Origin: Streptosporangiales bacterium
GTDB taxonomy: Bacteria; Actinomycetota; Actinomycetes; Streptosporangiales; WHSR01
DNA: 61,053 bases
Direction of reading: 5' to 3'
Assembly: GCA_009379995.1 (NCBI GenBank)
Contig: WHSR01000020.1
Coordinates: forward strand, 1 to 61,053
The position numbers and the translations under genes are program-made. Each line of letters starts with the position of its first letter. Position 1 is the first letter of the stretch. Below the pieces are notes generated by a model that was given only the letters and a program-made list of their open reading frames with translations, did not search any database and was not told the origin of the DNA. Below, in pieces: positions 1 through 7,635 of the stretch.

Positions 1-139
1 CGCCCTGGAACAGGACCTCCGTGAGTGGACCACGACCTGGAACGACAACCCCAGGCCCTTCACCTGGACCAAGACCGCCGACGAGATCCTCGAACGACTC
101 GCCTCATATCTTCAACGGATCCCCGGCGCAGGACACTAG
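1..139 (+). CDS. IS630-family transposase, C-terminal end (cut by window edge)
   Basis: Reading from base 2 gives 45 codons and a TAG at 137-139. The peptide contains the IS630 C-terminal signature around W-N-D-N-P-R-P-F, then W-T-K-T-A-D-E-I-L and a terminal G-A-G-H. The family moves by DDE-type cut and paste and targets TA. The 5' part lies outside the window, so I cannot say whether the transposase is intact or a remnant. No terminal inverted repeat is visible between its stop and the next start, which is one base away. Confidence 0.85.
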   Translation, partial: ALEQDLREWTTTWNDNPRPFTWTKTADEILERLASYLQRIPGAGH

Positions 140-140
140 C

Positions 141-899
141 ATGGCCGAGCCGACCGAGCCGACCGAGAGACTGGTCTCCACGGTGGAGCGCGCCGTTGCG
201 GTGCTCGTCGCGCTCGCCGAGTCCCCCGTCGACCTGGGAACCAACGAGATCGCCCGCCGCACCGGCATCAACGCCAGCTCCGTTTCGCGGTTGCTCGCCA
301 CCCTCGCCGTCGACGAGCTGGTCCGCCGCGTGCCCGAGAGCGGCCGGTATCGGCTCGGGGTCCGACTGATCCAGCTCGGCAACGCCGCGCTCGACCGAGT
401 CGATCTCCGCGAGGTCGCCCGTCCCCATCTTGTCGCGCTGACCGAGGCGACGGGCGAGACGGCCACGCTGTCCCTGCCCGGCGAGCAGATGCCGATGACC
501 GTGGACTTCGTGCAGAGCCCGTCCACGGTGCGCAGCGTCGCGGAGGTCGGCCGGCCGAGCGTCCCCCACGCAACCGCGGTAGGGAAGGTGTTCCTCGCCT
601 ATCGCGGCGGGATGCCGGACGGCCCGTTGGAGTCCTACACACCCCGCACCATCACCGACCGAGCGGAGGTGGCCCGTGAGGTCGCGCGGGTACGGGAGTG
701 CGGCTGGGCGGAGGCGATGCGGGAACGCGAAGGCGACCTGAGCGGTATCGCCGCGCCGGTCCTCGACGAGCGCGGCGTGCTGGTGGCGATCCTCGGCATC
801 CAGGGCCCGGCCGGGAGGTTCGACCACCGGGCCATGGCGGCCGCCGTCGGCCAGCTGCTCGACCACGCGGTCCGCCTTTCCTCCGATACCTTGCGCTGA
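141..899 (+). CDS. IclR-family transcriptional regulator
   Basis: A 252-residue protein of normal IclR length. Residues about 10-75 form the winged helix-turn-helix (recognition helix around GINASSVSRLLA), followed by the IclR effector-binding domain (GRPSVPHATAVGKVFLA; GIAAPVLDERGVLVAILGI). I start at the ATG at 141. Upstream codons in this frame only overlap the preceding transposase gene in another frame and are not IclR-like. The ATG follows the transposase stop by one base, so the native promoter has probably been replaced. It sits ahead of a betaine/choline-type ABC operon and is its likely regulator (inference from position). Confidence 0.88.
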   Translation: MAEPTEPTERLVSTVERAVAVLVALAESPVDLGTNEIARRTGINASSVSRLLATLAVDELVRRVPESGRYRLGVRLIQLGNAALDRVDLREVARPHLVALTEATGETATLSLPGEQMPMTVDFVQSPSTVRSVAEVGRPSVPHATAVGKVFLAYRGGMPDGPLESYTPRTITDRAEVAREVARVRECGWAEAMREREGDLSGIAAPVLDERGVLVAILGIQGPAGRFDHRAMAAAVGQLLDHAVRLSSDTLR

Positions 900-917
900 C
901 GGCTCACGACCCGCGAT

Positions 918-950
918 ACAAGTTCGTTGCCTTCGTGGCAACGGTCTTGT
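918..950. promoter_or_regulatory. 33-bp interrupted dyad between IclR gene and ABC operon
   Basis: ACAAG (918-922) and CGTTGCC (925-931) are repeated inverted as GGCAACG (937-943) and CTTGT (946-950) around a 5-base centre. It lies 19 bp after the IclR stop and about 120 bp before the transporter operon. It could be an IclR operator or the hairpin terminator of the IclR gene. No T-run follows, which slightly favours an operator. Confidence 0.45.
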
Positions 951-1024
951 GAGATGGGCATGGGGGTGGGACAGTTCAGGATCGTAAGATCAAGGTCCGC
1001 GGGGAGGTGGCCGTGCGGCGTCCG

Positions 1025-1057
1025 CCCATACGGGCACGCGGCGAATACCCATACGGG
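1025..1057 (+). repeat. Tandem CCCATACGGG boxes just upstream of the ABC operon
   Basis: The 10-mer CCCATACGGG occurs at 1025-1034 and 1048-1057, 23 bp start to start (about two helical turns), ending 14 bp before the GTG start of the permease. Spacing and position suggest a protein-binding site. Function is unproven. Confidence 0.4.
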
Positions 1058-1071
1058 GTCGGAGAGCCGGC

Positions 1072-1722
1072 GTGAGCGAGTTTATCTCCTACCTCGAGTC
1101 CCATTGGGACGACCTGCTTGAGCTCGGCATCGCGCATGCGCTCGTCGTCGCGGTGTCGGTCGCCATCGCAACGGTGATCGGCGTCGCACTGGGCATCGCC
1201 ACCTATCGCACCGAGCGCCCGCGTGAGCTGGTGCTCGCGATCACCGGGTTCTTCCTGACGATTCCCTCGCTGGCGCTGTTCGGTCTGTTGATCAGCCCGC
1301 TCGGGCTCGGCTGGCCGCCGGTGGCGGTTGCCCTGGTGATGTACGCGCTGCTGCCGATCGTGCGGAACACGGTGGTCGGCCTGCGTGAGGTGGATCCGGC
1401 GATCGTCGAGTCGGCGCAGGGCATGGGTATGGGCCGGGCGCGCCGCCTGCTGCGGATCGAGCTGCCCCTGGCCTGGCCGGTCATCATGACCGGAATGCGG
1501 GTGTCGACGGTCATCGTCGTCGGCATCGCCGCAATCGGTGCCTACGTCAACGGGCCCGGCCTCGGCGAGGACATCTTCAGAGGGCTCCGCCGCATCGGCA
1601 ATCCGGAGACCGCGCTCAACCTCGTGCTCGGCGGGTTGCTCGGCATCGTCGTCCTGGCCATCCTGTTCGACCTCGTGTACGTACTGCTGTCCCGCCTCAC
1701 CACCTCGCGGGGGATCCGATGA
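1072..1722 (+). CDS. Glycine betaine/choline-type ABC transporter permease (OpuCB/ProW-like)
   Basis: 216 residues with about five to six membrane segments and the binding-protein-dependent permease loop (EAA-like: ESAQGMGMGRARRLLRIELP) that contacts the ATPase. Family members import quaternary amines such as glycine betaine, carnitine or choline. The GTG start has GGAGAG upstream. First gene of a four-gene operon; its last bases overlap the ATPase start (ATGA). The operon carries two permeases, as in OpuC-type systems. Confidence 0.9.
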   Translation: MSEFISYLESHWDDLLELGIAHALVVAVSVAIATVIGVALGIATYRTERPRELVLAITGFFLTIPSLALFGLLISPLGLGWPPVAVALVMYALLPIVRNTVVGLREVDPAIVESAQGMGMGRARRLLRIELPLAWPVIMTGMRVSTVIVVGIAAIGAYVNGPGLGEDIFRGLRRIGNPETALNLVLGGLLGIVVLAILFDLVYVLLSRLTTSRGIR

Positions 1723-2879
1723 CGATCAAGATCCGGTTGGAGAACCTGACGAAGCGGTTCCCCGGTGAGCGGGAACCCGCCGTCGACTCGCTGTCGATGG
1801 AGATCCCGGAGGGCGAGATCGTGATCCTCGTCGGCCCTTCGGGTTGCGGCAAGACGACCACGATGAAGCTGATCAACCGGTTGATCGAGCCGACGTCCGG
1901 GCGGATCTTTCTGGAGGACGAGGACGTCACCAAGGTCGACCCGGATGGGCTGCGGCGCCGGATCGGTTACGTCATCCAGCAGATCGGCCTGTTCCCGCAC
2001 ATGACGATCTACGAGAACATCGCCACGGTCCCCAAGCTCCTGGGATGGAATCGGGCGCAGATCTCCGCGCGGGTCGACGAGCTGCTCACCACCATCGGCA
2101 TGGATCCCGCGACCTACCGCAGCCGGTACCCCAAGGAGCTGTCCGGCGGGCAGCGCCAGCGTGTCGGGGTCGCCCGGGCGATGAGCGCGGACCCCGACGT
2201 GATGCTGATGGACGAGCCGTTCGGTGCCATCGACCCGATTACCCGCGACCGGCTGCAGAACGAGTTCCTGCGCATCCAGAGCGAGATCAAGAAGACGATC
2301 GTGTTCGTCACCCACGACATCGACGAGGCGATCAAGATGGGCGACCGGATCGCGATCCTCCGCGACCACTCGCACATCGCGCAGTACGACACCCCCGAGG
2401 CCATCCTGGTCGATCCCGCCGACGATTTCGTCGCGGAGTTCATCGGCCGTGGCGCCGGGCTGAAGCGGCTGAACCTGAGCCGGGTGAACGACATCGAGAT
2501 GAGCGAGTGTGCGACGGTCCAGGCCGGCGCCGACCGCGACGAGGTACGCCGGGCCCTGGGGGAGACCGACCGCTGCGTGCTCGTCCTCGACGAACAGCGA
2601 CGGCCACGGCGCTGGGTCAATGCCGACCACTTGGAGCTGGTCGGCGGCCGGTCGCTCACCGAGATCGGGCTGCCCGCCGATGCGGTGGTCCGGCCGTACT
2701 CGACGCTCAGCGACACGTTGAACGAGATGCTCGTCGCCGACTACGCCACGGCGATAGTTGTCGGCGACGACGGCGTCTACCAGGGCGTCATCGACATCGA
2801 CACGATCAACGAGGCCGTACGGGGTATGCGTGCGGCCGAGCGGAGCCGGCTGGCCGACCGGCTCGGTGAGGGGGGGTGA
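1719..2879 (+). CDS. Glycine betaine/choline-type ABC transporter ATP-binding protein (OpuCA/ProV-like)
   Basis: 386 residues. Walker A GPSGCGKTTT near residue 40, Q-loop region QQIGLFPH, signature LSGGQRQR, Walker B VMLMDEPFGAID and switch His in FVTHD. The C-terminal about 120 residues resemble a CBS-type regulatory region (residues about 265-375), which in OpuA/OpuC ATPases senses ionic strength or nucleotides. Translationally coupled to the upstream permease by a 4-base overlap. Confidence 0.92.
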   Translation: MTIKIRLENLTKRFPGEREPAVDSLSMEIPEGEIVILVGPSGCGKTTTMKLINRLIEPTSGRIFLEDEDVTKVDPDGLRRRIGYVIQQIGLFPHMTIYENIATVPKLLGWNRAQISARVDELLTTIGMDPATYRSRYPKELSGGQRQRVGVARAMSADPDVMLMDEPFGAIDPITRDRLQNEFLRIQSEIKKTIVFVTHDIDEAIKMGDRIAILRDHSHIAQYDTPEAILVDPADDFVAEFIGRGAGLKRLNLSRVNDIEMSECATVQAGADRDEVRRALGETDRCVLVLDEQRRPRRWVNADHLELVGGRSLTEIGLPADAVVRPYSTLSDTLNEMLVADYATAIVVGDDGVYQGVIDIDTINEAVRGMRAAERSRLADRLGEGG

Positions 2880-2918
2880 GCCCTCATCGCCATCCTGACC
2901 GACCAGACCGCCGAGGAT

Positions 2919-3668
2919 GTGGGCGCGGCAGGTCCGGCCGCACGGCGCAGGTCACTCGCCGGATATCTGTTCATGCCCGCGTTGCTCGCTGCCGTGCTGC
3001 TGGCCCTTTATCTGTGGGTGGGTAGCCAGACCCTGGACAGCATCGAGCGGGCACGGGTCAACCTCGACTTCATTTTGTCGGCGACGTCGCGGCATGTTCA
3101 GCTGACGGTGGTATCCACGGTGCTCGTCCTGCTGATCGCGATACCGACGGGAGTGCTGCTCACTCGCTCGTTCGCTCGCCGCATCTCCCCGCCGACCATC
3201 GCGGTGTTCAACATCGGGGTGGCCATCCCGTCCATCGGGTTGCTGGCGCTGTTCTCGGTGGTCTGGGACATCGGGTTTTGGCCGGCCGTCCTCGCGCTGG
3301 TGGCGTACTCGGCGCTGCCGGTGCTGCGGAACACGATGGTCGGGCTGCAGCAGGTGGACCCCACCGTGATCGAGTCGGCCCGCGGCATGGGGATGAGCAA
3401 GCTCGGGGTGCTGGCGCGGATCGAGCTTCCGCTCGCCGTACCGGTGATCCTCGCCGGGGTGCGGACGGCGCTGGTGATCAACGTAGGTACGGCGGCCCTG
3501 GCGACGTTCATCAACGGCGGTGGGCTCGGGGAGATCATCATCACCGGGATAGGGCAGAACCGGCAGCTGGTGACCGTCGTCGGCGCAGTGCTCACCGCGG
3601 TACTGGCCCTGCTCATCGACTACCTAGCCGGTCTGGCCGAGGACTTCCTGCGCCCACGCGGGCTGTGA
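2919..3668 (+). CDS. Second glycine betaine/choline-type ABC permease (OpuCD-like)
   Basis: 249 residues with an N-terminal cytoplasmic stretch, five to six membrane segments and the permease loop ESARGMGMSKLGVLARIELP, nearly the same as in the first permease. The GTG at 2919, with GAGGA just upstream, is the first usable start in frame; the frame is closed by a stop at 2877. The two permeases are expected to form a heterodimer with two copies of the ATPase. Confidence 0.88.
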   Translation: MGAAGPAARRRSLAGYLFMPALLAAVLLALYLWVGSQTLDSIERARVNLDFILSATSRHVQLTVVSTVLVLLIAIPTGVLLTRSFARRISPPTIAVFNIGVAIPSIGLLALFSVVWDIGFWPAVLALVAYSALPVLRNTMVGLQQVDPTVIESARGMGMSKLGVLARIELPLAVPVILAGVRTALVINVGTAALATFINGGGLGEIIITGIGQNRQLVTVVGAVLTAVLALLIDYLAGLAEDFLRPRGL

Positions 3669-3698
3669 AACCGACAACCATCTGGAGGCGAGATTCAG

Positions 3699-4682
3699 AT
3701 GCGCTCTTCGAAGTCCAAGCCGGCGCGGGTGGCTGGCGTGCTCGCGGCCCTAGCGCTGGCCAGCGTCGGCGCCAGCGCCGGATGCGGCGGCGGCGTTGGT
3801 GGCGGCGGCGTTGGTGGCGGCGGCGACGGGCCGCTGGCCGGGGTGGAGTTCACGGTTGGCTCCAAGGAGTTCCCCGAGCAGGTCATCCTCGGGCAGATCG
3901 CCATCCTTGCGCTGGAGAACGCCGGAGCCGACGTGACCGACGAGACCGGGATCGAGGGCACCGCGAACGTCCGTAGGGCCCTGGACTCCGGCGAGATCGA
4001 CATGTACTGGGAGTACACCGGCACCGGGTGGAGCACCATTTTGCAGCACGAGGTGACCGACGCCCCCTCCGACACCCAGGAGCTGTACGAGGCGGTCGCG
4101 AAGGAGGATCGGGAGAAGAACCAGGTGTTCTGGCTCGACCCGGCACCGTTGAACAACACCTACGCCATCGCCACCACACAGGCAAAGGCCCAGGAGCTCG
4201 GGGTGCAGAGCCTTTCGGACTACGCCGAGCTGGCGAGCAAGAGCCCGGAGCAGGCGTCGCTGTGTGCGGCCAACGAGTTCCTTGTCCGCCCCGACGGCTT
4301 GCAGCTGCTGGAGAAGGCGTACGGGCTGAAGCTGCCCGGCGGCGCAGTCTCCGAGATGGACCTCAACATCATCCACACCCGGATACCCAAGAGCGATCCG
4401 TGTAACTTCGGGGAGGTCTTCGCCACCGACGGCCAGATCGTCACCAACAACCTCACGGTCCTCGAAGACGACAAGAGCGCCTTCGTGAAGTACAACCTTG
4501 CGATGACGATCCGAGGTGACGCCTACAACGAGCACAAGCAGGCGCTGGACCAGGTGTTCAACCCGATCGCCAAGCAGCTCACCGACGAGACCATGCAGCA
4601 GCTGAACGCGAAGGTGGGCGAGGGGGAACTGGAAGAAGACGTCGCCGAGGGGTTCCTCAAGGACAAGGGGCTCATCGACTGA
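3699..4682 (+). CDS. Glycine betaine/choline-type substrate-binding lipoprotein (OpuCC/ProX-like)
   Basis: 327 residues. Signal peptide with lipobox (ASAGC, Cys about 28), a Gly-rich linker encoded by short GGCGGC-type repeats, then an OpuAC/QAT-type binding domain beginning V-G-S-K-E-F-P-E-Q and containing M-Y-W-E-Y-T-G-T-G-W. Preceded by a good GGAGG site. Last gene of the operon; captures the quaternary amine outside the cell. Confidence 0.9.
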   Translation: MRSSKSKPARVAGVLAALALASVGASAGCGGGVGGGGVGGGGDGPLAGVEFTVGSKEFPEQVILGQIAILALENAGADVTDETGIEGTANVRRALDSGEIDMYWEYTGTGWSTILQHEVTDAPSDTQELYEAVAKEDREKNQVFWLDPAPLNNTYAIATTQAKAQELGVQSLSDYAELASKSPEQASLCAANEFLVRPDGLQLLEKAYGLKLPGGAVSEMDLNIIHTRIPKSDPCNFGEVFATDGQIVTNNLTVLEDDKSAFVKYNLAMTIRGDAYNEHKQALDQVFNPIAKQLTDETMQQLNAKVGEGELEEDVAEGFLKDKGLID

Positions 4683-4697
4683 CGGACGGCTGGCACC

Positions 4698-4743
4698 ATG
4701 ACGAACTCGGGTCCCGGAAACGTTCGGGGCCCGAGTTCGTCAT
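4698..4743 (+). terminator. Stem-loop after the betaine-type ABC operon
   Basis: Perfect 14-bp inverted repeat, ATGACGAACTCGGG (4698-4711) against CCCGAGTTCGTCAT (4730-4743), with an 18-base centre that can pair further (GTCCCG...CGGGGC). It follows the operon stop by 15 bases and has no T-run, as is usual for GC-rich actinomycete terminators. Confidence 0.65.
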
Positions 4744-4755
4744 AGGGAGGCGGCG

Positions 4756-5603
4756 ATGCGGATCACGCTTGCCCAGCTCGACTGCCGGCTCGGCGACGTC
4801 GACGCGAACGTCGAACGAGCCGGGCGGGCCATAGAGGAGGCCGCCCGGGGGTCCTCCGATCTCGTCGTCTTTCCCGAGCTGTACCTCAGCGGCTACTCGG
4901 TCGGCGAGGTCGACAGCGACCTGTCGCTTCGGGCCGACGACGAACTGATCGAGGGCCTGGCCAAGCGGGCGGGACGGGCCGGCCTGGTCCTCGGCCTCAC
5001 GGAGTCCCGTACCAGGGACCTGCACACCTACAACAGCGCCGCCTGCTACGAGGCCGGCCACCTGGTGCACGTACACCGCAAGCTGTACCTGCCCACGTAC
5101 GCGACCTTCGAGGAGCGCAAGCACTTCACCCCCGGCCCCTCGCTGCGGGCGTTCCCTTCGCCGGCGGGGCCAGGATCGCCGTGCTCATCTGCAACGACGC
5201 CTGGCAGCCGCAGCTGGCCTTCCTCGCCACCCAAGACGGGGCCCGGATCCTGGTCGTACCGGCGGCCAGCGCGCAGAGCAGTTTCCCGGAGCGATACGAC
5301 TCCAGACGCTATTGGCGCGACATCACGCGTTTCTACGGGCGCATGTTTCAGCTGTTCGTGGTCTTCGTCAATCGGGTGGGTGTGGAGGGCGACCTGCGGT
5401 TCTGGGGTGGTTCCCACGTCGTCGACCCGTGGGGCAACGTGGTCGCCGAGGCGGCCGAGGAGCGGGAGCACCTGCTCACCGTCGACATCGACATTGCCGA
5501 CGTTCGGCGGCGGCGTCGCGACATCCCGCTGGTCAAGGAGGCCCGCCTGGGCCTGATCCGCCGGGAGATCGAACGCCTCCTCGACGAGGGCGGCGACCTG
5601 TGA
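4756..5603 (+). pseudogene. Nitrilase/carbon-nitrogen hydrolase family gene with a frameshift
   Basis: The first frame (4756 to about 5154) encodes the nitrilase N-terminus with catalytic Glu41 (VVFPELYLSGY) and Lys109 (HRKLYLPTY). The second frame resumes near 5160 with RIAVLICNDAWQP, carrying the nucleophile Cys, and continues to 5603. All three catalytic residues survive, but in two frames; the shift corresponds to loss of one base between about 5146 and 5178. The protein resembles the amidase-like nitrilase branch. ATG at 4756 has GGGAGG upstream. Either a recent inactivation or a sequencing error. Confidence 0.8.
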
Positions 5604-5616
5604 TCGGTACGCGGGG

Positions 5617-5634
5617 CTAGGGGGTGTCCCCTAG
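5617..5634. terminator. Short bidirectional hairpin between convergent genes
   Basis: CTAGGGG (5617-5623), GTGT loop, CCCCTAG (5628-5634). It lies after the nitrilase stop and includes the TAG stop of the minus-strand HTH gene (5631-5633). Confidence 0.45.
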
Positions 5635-6122
5635 GCCGTCCTGCGGGGACGGCCCGGCCGACGATCCCACGCCTTCGCGAAGGCCTCGATGGCGGACCAC
5701 GTCCAGATCTTGCCCGTGCCCAGCTCGTACAGCGGCGTCGGGAAGTCCGCGTGCGACGCGAGGAGCTGGTGGACCCGCTGGCGGGACACGCCGAGGATCT
5801 CCGCCGCCTCGACCGTGGACACCACGTCCGGGTAGTTCGGCTCCTCCACGCGGCGGCTGAACTCGTCCCAGCCCATCGCCTCCACGGCCACCGGCGTCGC
5901 GTCGCGCCCCGATGCCGCGACGGCACGGGCCGTCACGGCGATACCCTCCGCGGTCGCCCCCGCGAGGTCCGTGGCGTGGCTCGTGACTGTCACACCAAAC
6001 TGCCCGCGGCTCGGCACGTTGCCGACGCTGGGCTCGAAACCGGCCAGCGCTTCATCCAGCGCCATCGCCTCGTCGGGCTCTACAAGGCCGGCGAAGTCGA
6101 CGGTGACGTTCCACTCGACCAC
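5631..6122 (-). CDS. HTH-domain protein, possible antitoxin of a HicA-like pair
   Basis: 163 residues. An N-terminal alpha/beta domain (residues about 1-75, pattern WNVTVDFAG...QFGVTVTSHA) precedes a MerR/excisionase-like helix-turn-helix (STVEAAEILGVSRQRVHQLL, about 102-121) and a basic tail. The GTG start at 6122 follows the stop of the upstream gene by one base, so the two are translationally coupled. The layout of a small HicA-like protein followed by a larger DNA-binding partner resembles HicAB modules, but the N-domain is not an obvious HicB fold. Not certain to be an antitoxin. Confidence 0.6.
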   Translation of the reverse strand: MVEWNVTVDFAGLVEPDEAMALDEALAGFEPSVGNVPSRGQFGVTVTSHATDLAGATAEGIAVTARAVAASGRDATPVAVEAMGWDEFSRRVEEPNYPDVVSTVEAAEILGVSRQRVHQLLASHADFPTPLYELGTGKIWTWSAIEAFAKAWDRRPGRPRRTA

Positions 6123-6123
6123 C

Positions 6124-6369
6124 TCAGTCTCCTCTCCTACGGCGGGACCGACGCCCGGAACTCGACGCCGGCGGCCATCGGAGCCCAGCCTTGTTGAGCT
6201 CTCCGAGTAGCTGCTCCATCCTGGCCCGTGGGCGCGATGGTGTCGCCGGGTAGTAGGTCACCCAATTGCCGCGCGGGTCGCGGAAGTGGGTGTAGCCGTT
6301 GCGGGTGTCGTAGACGTTCCACCCGTTCTTCCGCGCCCACGCGGCGATCCTTCTGATCTCCACGTTCAC
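6124..6369 (-). CDS. Small HicA-like (mRNA interferase type) protein
   Basis: 81 residues from the GTG at 6369, chosen because GGAGAGGG lies a few bases upstream. Sequence pattern WARKNGWNVYDTRNGYTHF resembles the HicA double-stranded RNA-binding-like fold, in which a conserved His acts in RNA cleavage; here His is in the GYTHF turn. The C-terminus is basic. Forms a tight bicistron with the HTH gene at 5631-6122. Toxin activity is inference. Confidence 0.55.
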   Translation of the reverse strand: MNVEIRRIAAWARKNGWNVYDTRNGYTHFRDPRGNWVTYYPATPSRPRARMEQLLGELNKAGLRWPPASSSGRRSRRRRGD

Positions 6370-6530
6370 CCTAGCCCTCTCCTTGCTCCGGAGCAACCGT
6401 TTAAACCTCTCCCGCAGCCAATCTGCCCTTCCGAGGGCGAACGCTGGGGCTTGTGACAGGGAGGCTGTGGACAAGTAGGGGTGGGCGCGGGCCTGTGGAG
6501 GAAAGGCGCGGGTAGGGTGGGCCTCACCGG

Positions 6531-6667
6531 CCGGAGGGTGGCTAGGGTTCCGCTGCCGGTGAGTTAGGCAGGCCTGGTCCGAGCGCCACGTAACGCCGCC
6601 GCGCGAGCCCACGACGCGGGGACGCGGAGGCGGCAGGCACCTTGAGGGACAAAAGCCCGGAGGGGAT
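6531..6667 (+). promoter_or_regulatory. ykkC-class riboswitch (guanidine-I-like or a subtype-2 relative)
   Basis: Three blocks diagnostic of the ykkC class occur in order. CTAGGGTTCCG (6542-6552) is followed by a stem CTGCC/GGCAG (6553-6557, 6567-6571). CCTGGTCCGAGCG spans 6573-6585. A variable GC stem follows (CCGCC near 6596-6600 with GGCGG 6629-6633), then GGGACAAAAGCCCGG (6646-6660), whose GGG and CCC pair. The aptamer ends about 40 bases before the EamA ATG; a hairpin CGGCAC/GTGCCG (6672-6689) and the ribosome site GGAGG lie between. Ligand cannot be fixed by eye: guanidine (subtype 1) or ppGpp/PRPP/nucleotide (subtype 2) are known for the class. Confidence 0.82.
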
Positions 6668-6708
6668 AGGTCGGCACGTTGCCGTGCCGCCGTCCCCGGA
6701 GGTTCCTC

Positions 6709-7635
6709 ATGCGCCGGCCCTCAGCTCGCGCGCTCGCCGTGCCGCAGGCGTTCCTGGTGGTGTTCTGCTGGGCCACCTCGTGGGTGCTCATCAAGATCGG
6801 GCTACGGGACATCCCGCCCCTGCCCTTCGCCGGGCTCCGTTACCTGCTGGCCGCGCTCTGCCTCACTCCCTTCGTCCTCGCCTCCGCGGGCGCTCGGGCG
6901 TCGGTGCGATGCCTCACGCTGTCGCGATGGTGGTCGCTCGTGGCGCTCGGGCTGGTCATGGCCGTCACCCAGGGCGCGCAGTTCGTCGCGCTCGGCCGGC
7001 TTCCGGCGGCCAGTCTCGGGCTGATCCTCGGCTGTACCCCGGTCCTGGTCGCACTGCTCGGCATCGCCCTGCTCGGCGAGGTCCCGCGGCGTTCGCAGTG
7101 GGCAGGGATGGCGACGTACCTGGCCGGTGCCGCGCTCTACTTCTCCCCGTGGGCTCCGCCCGGCGCCGGCGCCGCCGCGGTGAGCGTCGCCGTGTTGGGC
7201 GTCGCCGCCGTGCAGCTCGTGGCCAATGCCCTGACGACTGTGCAGGGACGGTACGTCAACTGCGGGGGCGATGGGCATCCGGCCGTCGTCACGTTGGTGA
7301 CGATGGGCCTGTGCGGGGGAGTCCTGCTCGCGGTCGGCGTGCCGGCGCAGGGTCTCCCCGCGCCGACCCCGGCCGGCTGGCTGATCACGCTGGAGCTGGC
7401 GGTGGTGAACACCGCCCTGGCCTGGGCGCTGTGGAACCACGCCCTGCGTACCCTGCCGGCGGTGCGGGCCGGCCTCATCAACAACACGATGATGATCCAC
7501 GTGGCAGGCCTCGGATGGTTGTTCCTCGGCGAGCGACTGGGCGTACGGGAGGTGCTGGGGCTCGCCGTCGCCCTCGCCGGCGTGGTAGCAGTCCAGGTGG
7601 GCAGGGCTTCCGCGACACGGAGGGATCATGGCTGA
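6709..7635 (+). CDS. EamA/DMT-superfamily transporter
   Basis: 308 residues with about ten membrane segments and two EamA repeats; family motifs include FCWATSWVLIKIG near the start and AVVNTALAWALWNHAL in the second repeat. Probable exporter of small metabolites. The ATG at 6709 is chosen for its GGAGG site seven bases upstream. It lies directly downstream of a ykkC-class riboswitch and overlaps the next gene by 8 bases, so both are probably under riboswitch control. Confidence 0.88.
   Translation: MRRPSARALAVPQAFLVVFCWATSWVLIKIGLRDIPPLPFAGLRYLLAALCLTPFVLASAGARASVRCLTLSRWWSLVALGLVMAVTQGAQFVALGRLPAASLGLILGCTPVLVALLGIALLGEVPRRSQWAGMATYLAGAALYFSPWAPPGAGAAAVSVAVLGVAAVQLVANALTTVQGRYVNCGGDGHPAVVTLVTMGLCGGVLLAVGVPAQGLPAPTPAGWLITLELAVVNTALAWALWNHALRTLPAVRAGLINNTMMIHVAGLGWLFLGERLGVREVLGLAVALAGVVAVQVGRASATRRDHG

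Noticed and set aside
21..140. Upstream extension of the IclR protein from base 21
   Set aside because: These bases encode the IS630 transposase C-terminus in another frame; the extension is Pro/Arg-rich and not IclR-like.
4698..4743. Terminator palindrome considered a fifth copy of the dispersed family
   Set aside because: Arm sequence is unrelated (ATGACGAACTCGGG); it is an ordinary operon-end hairpin.
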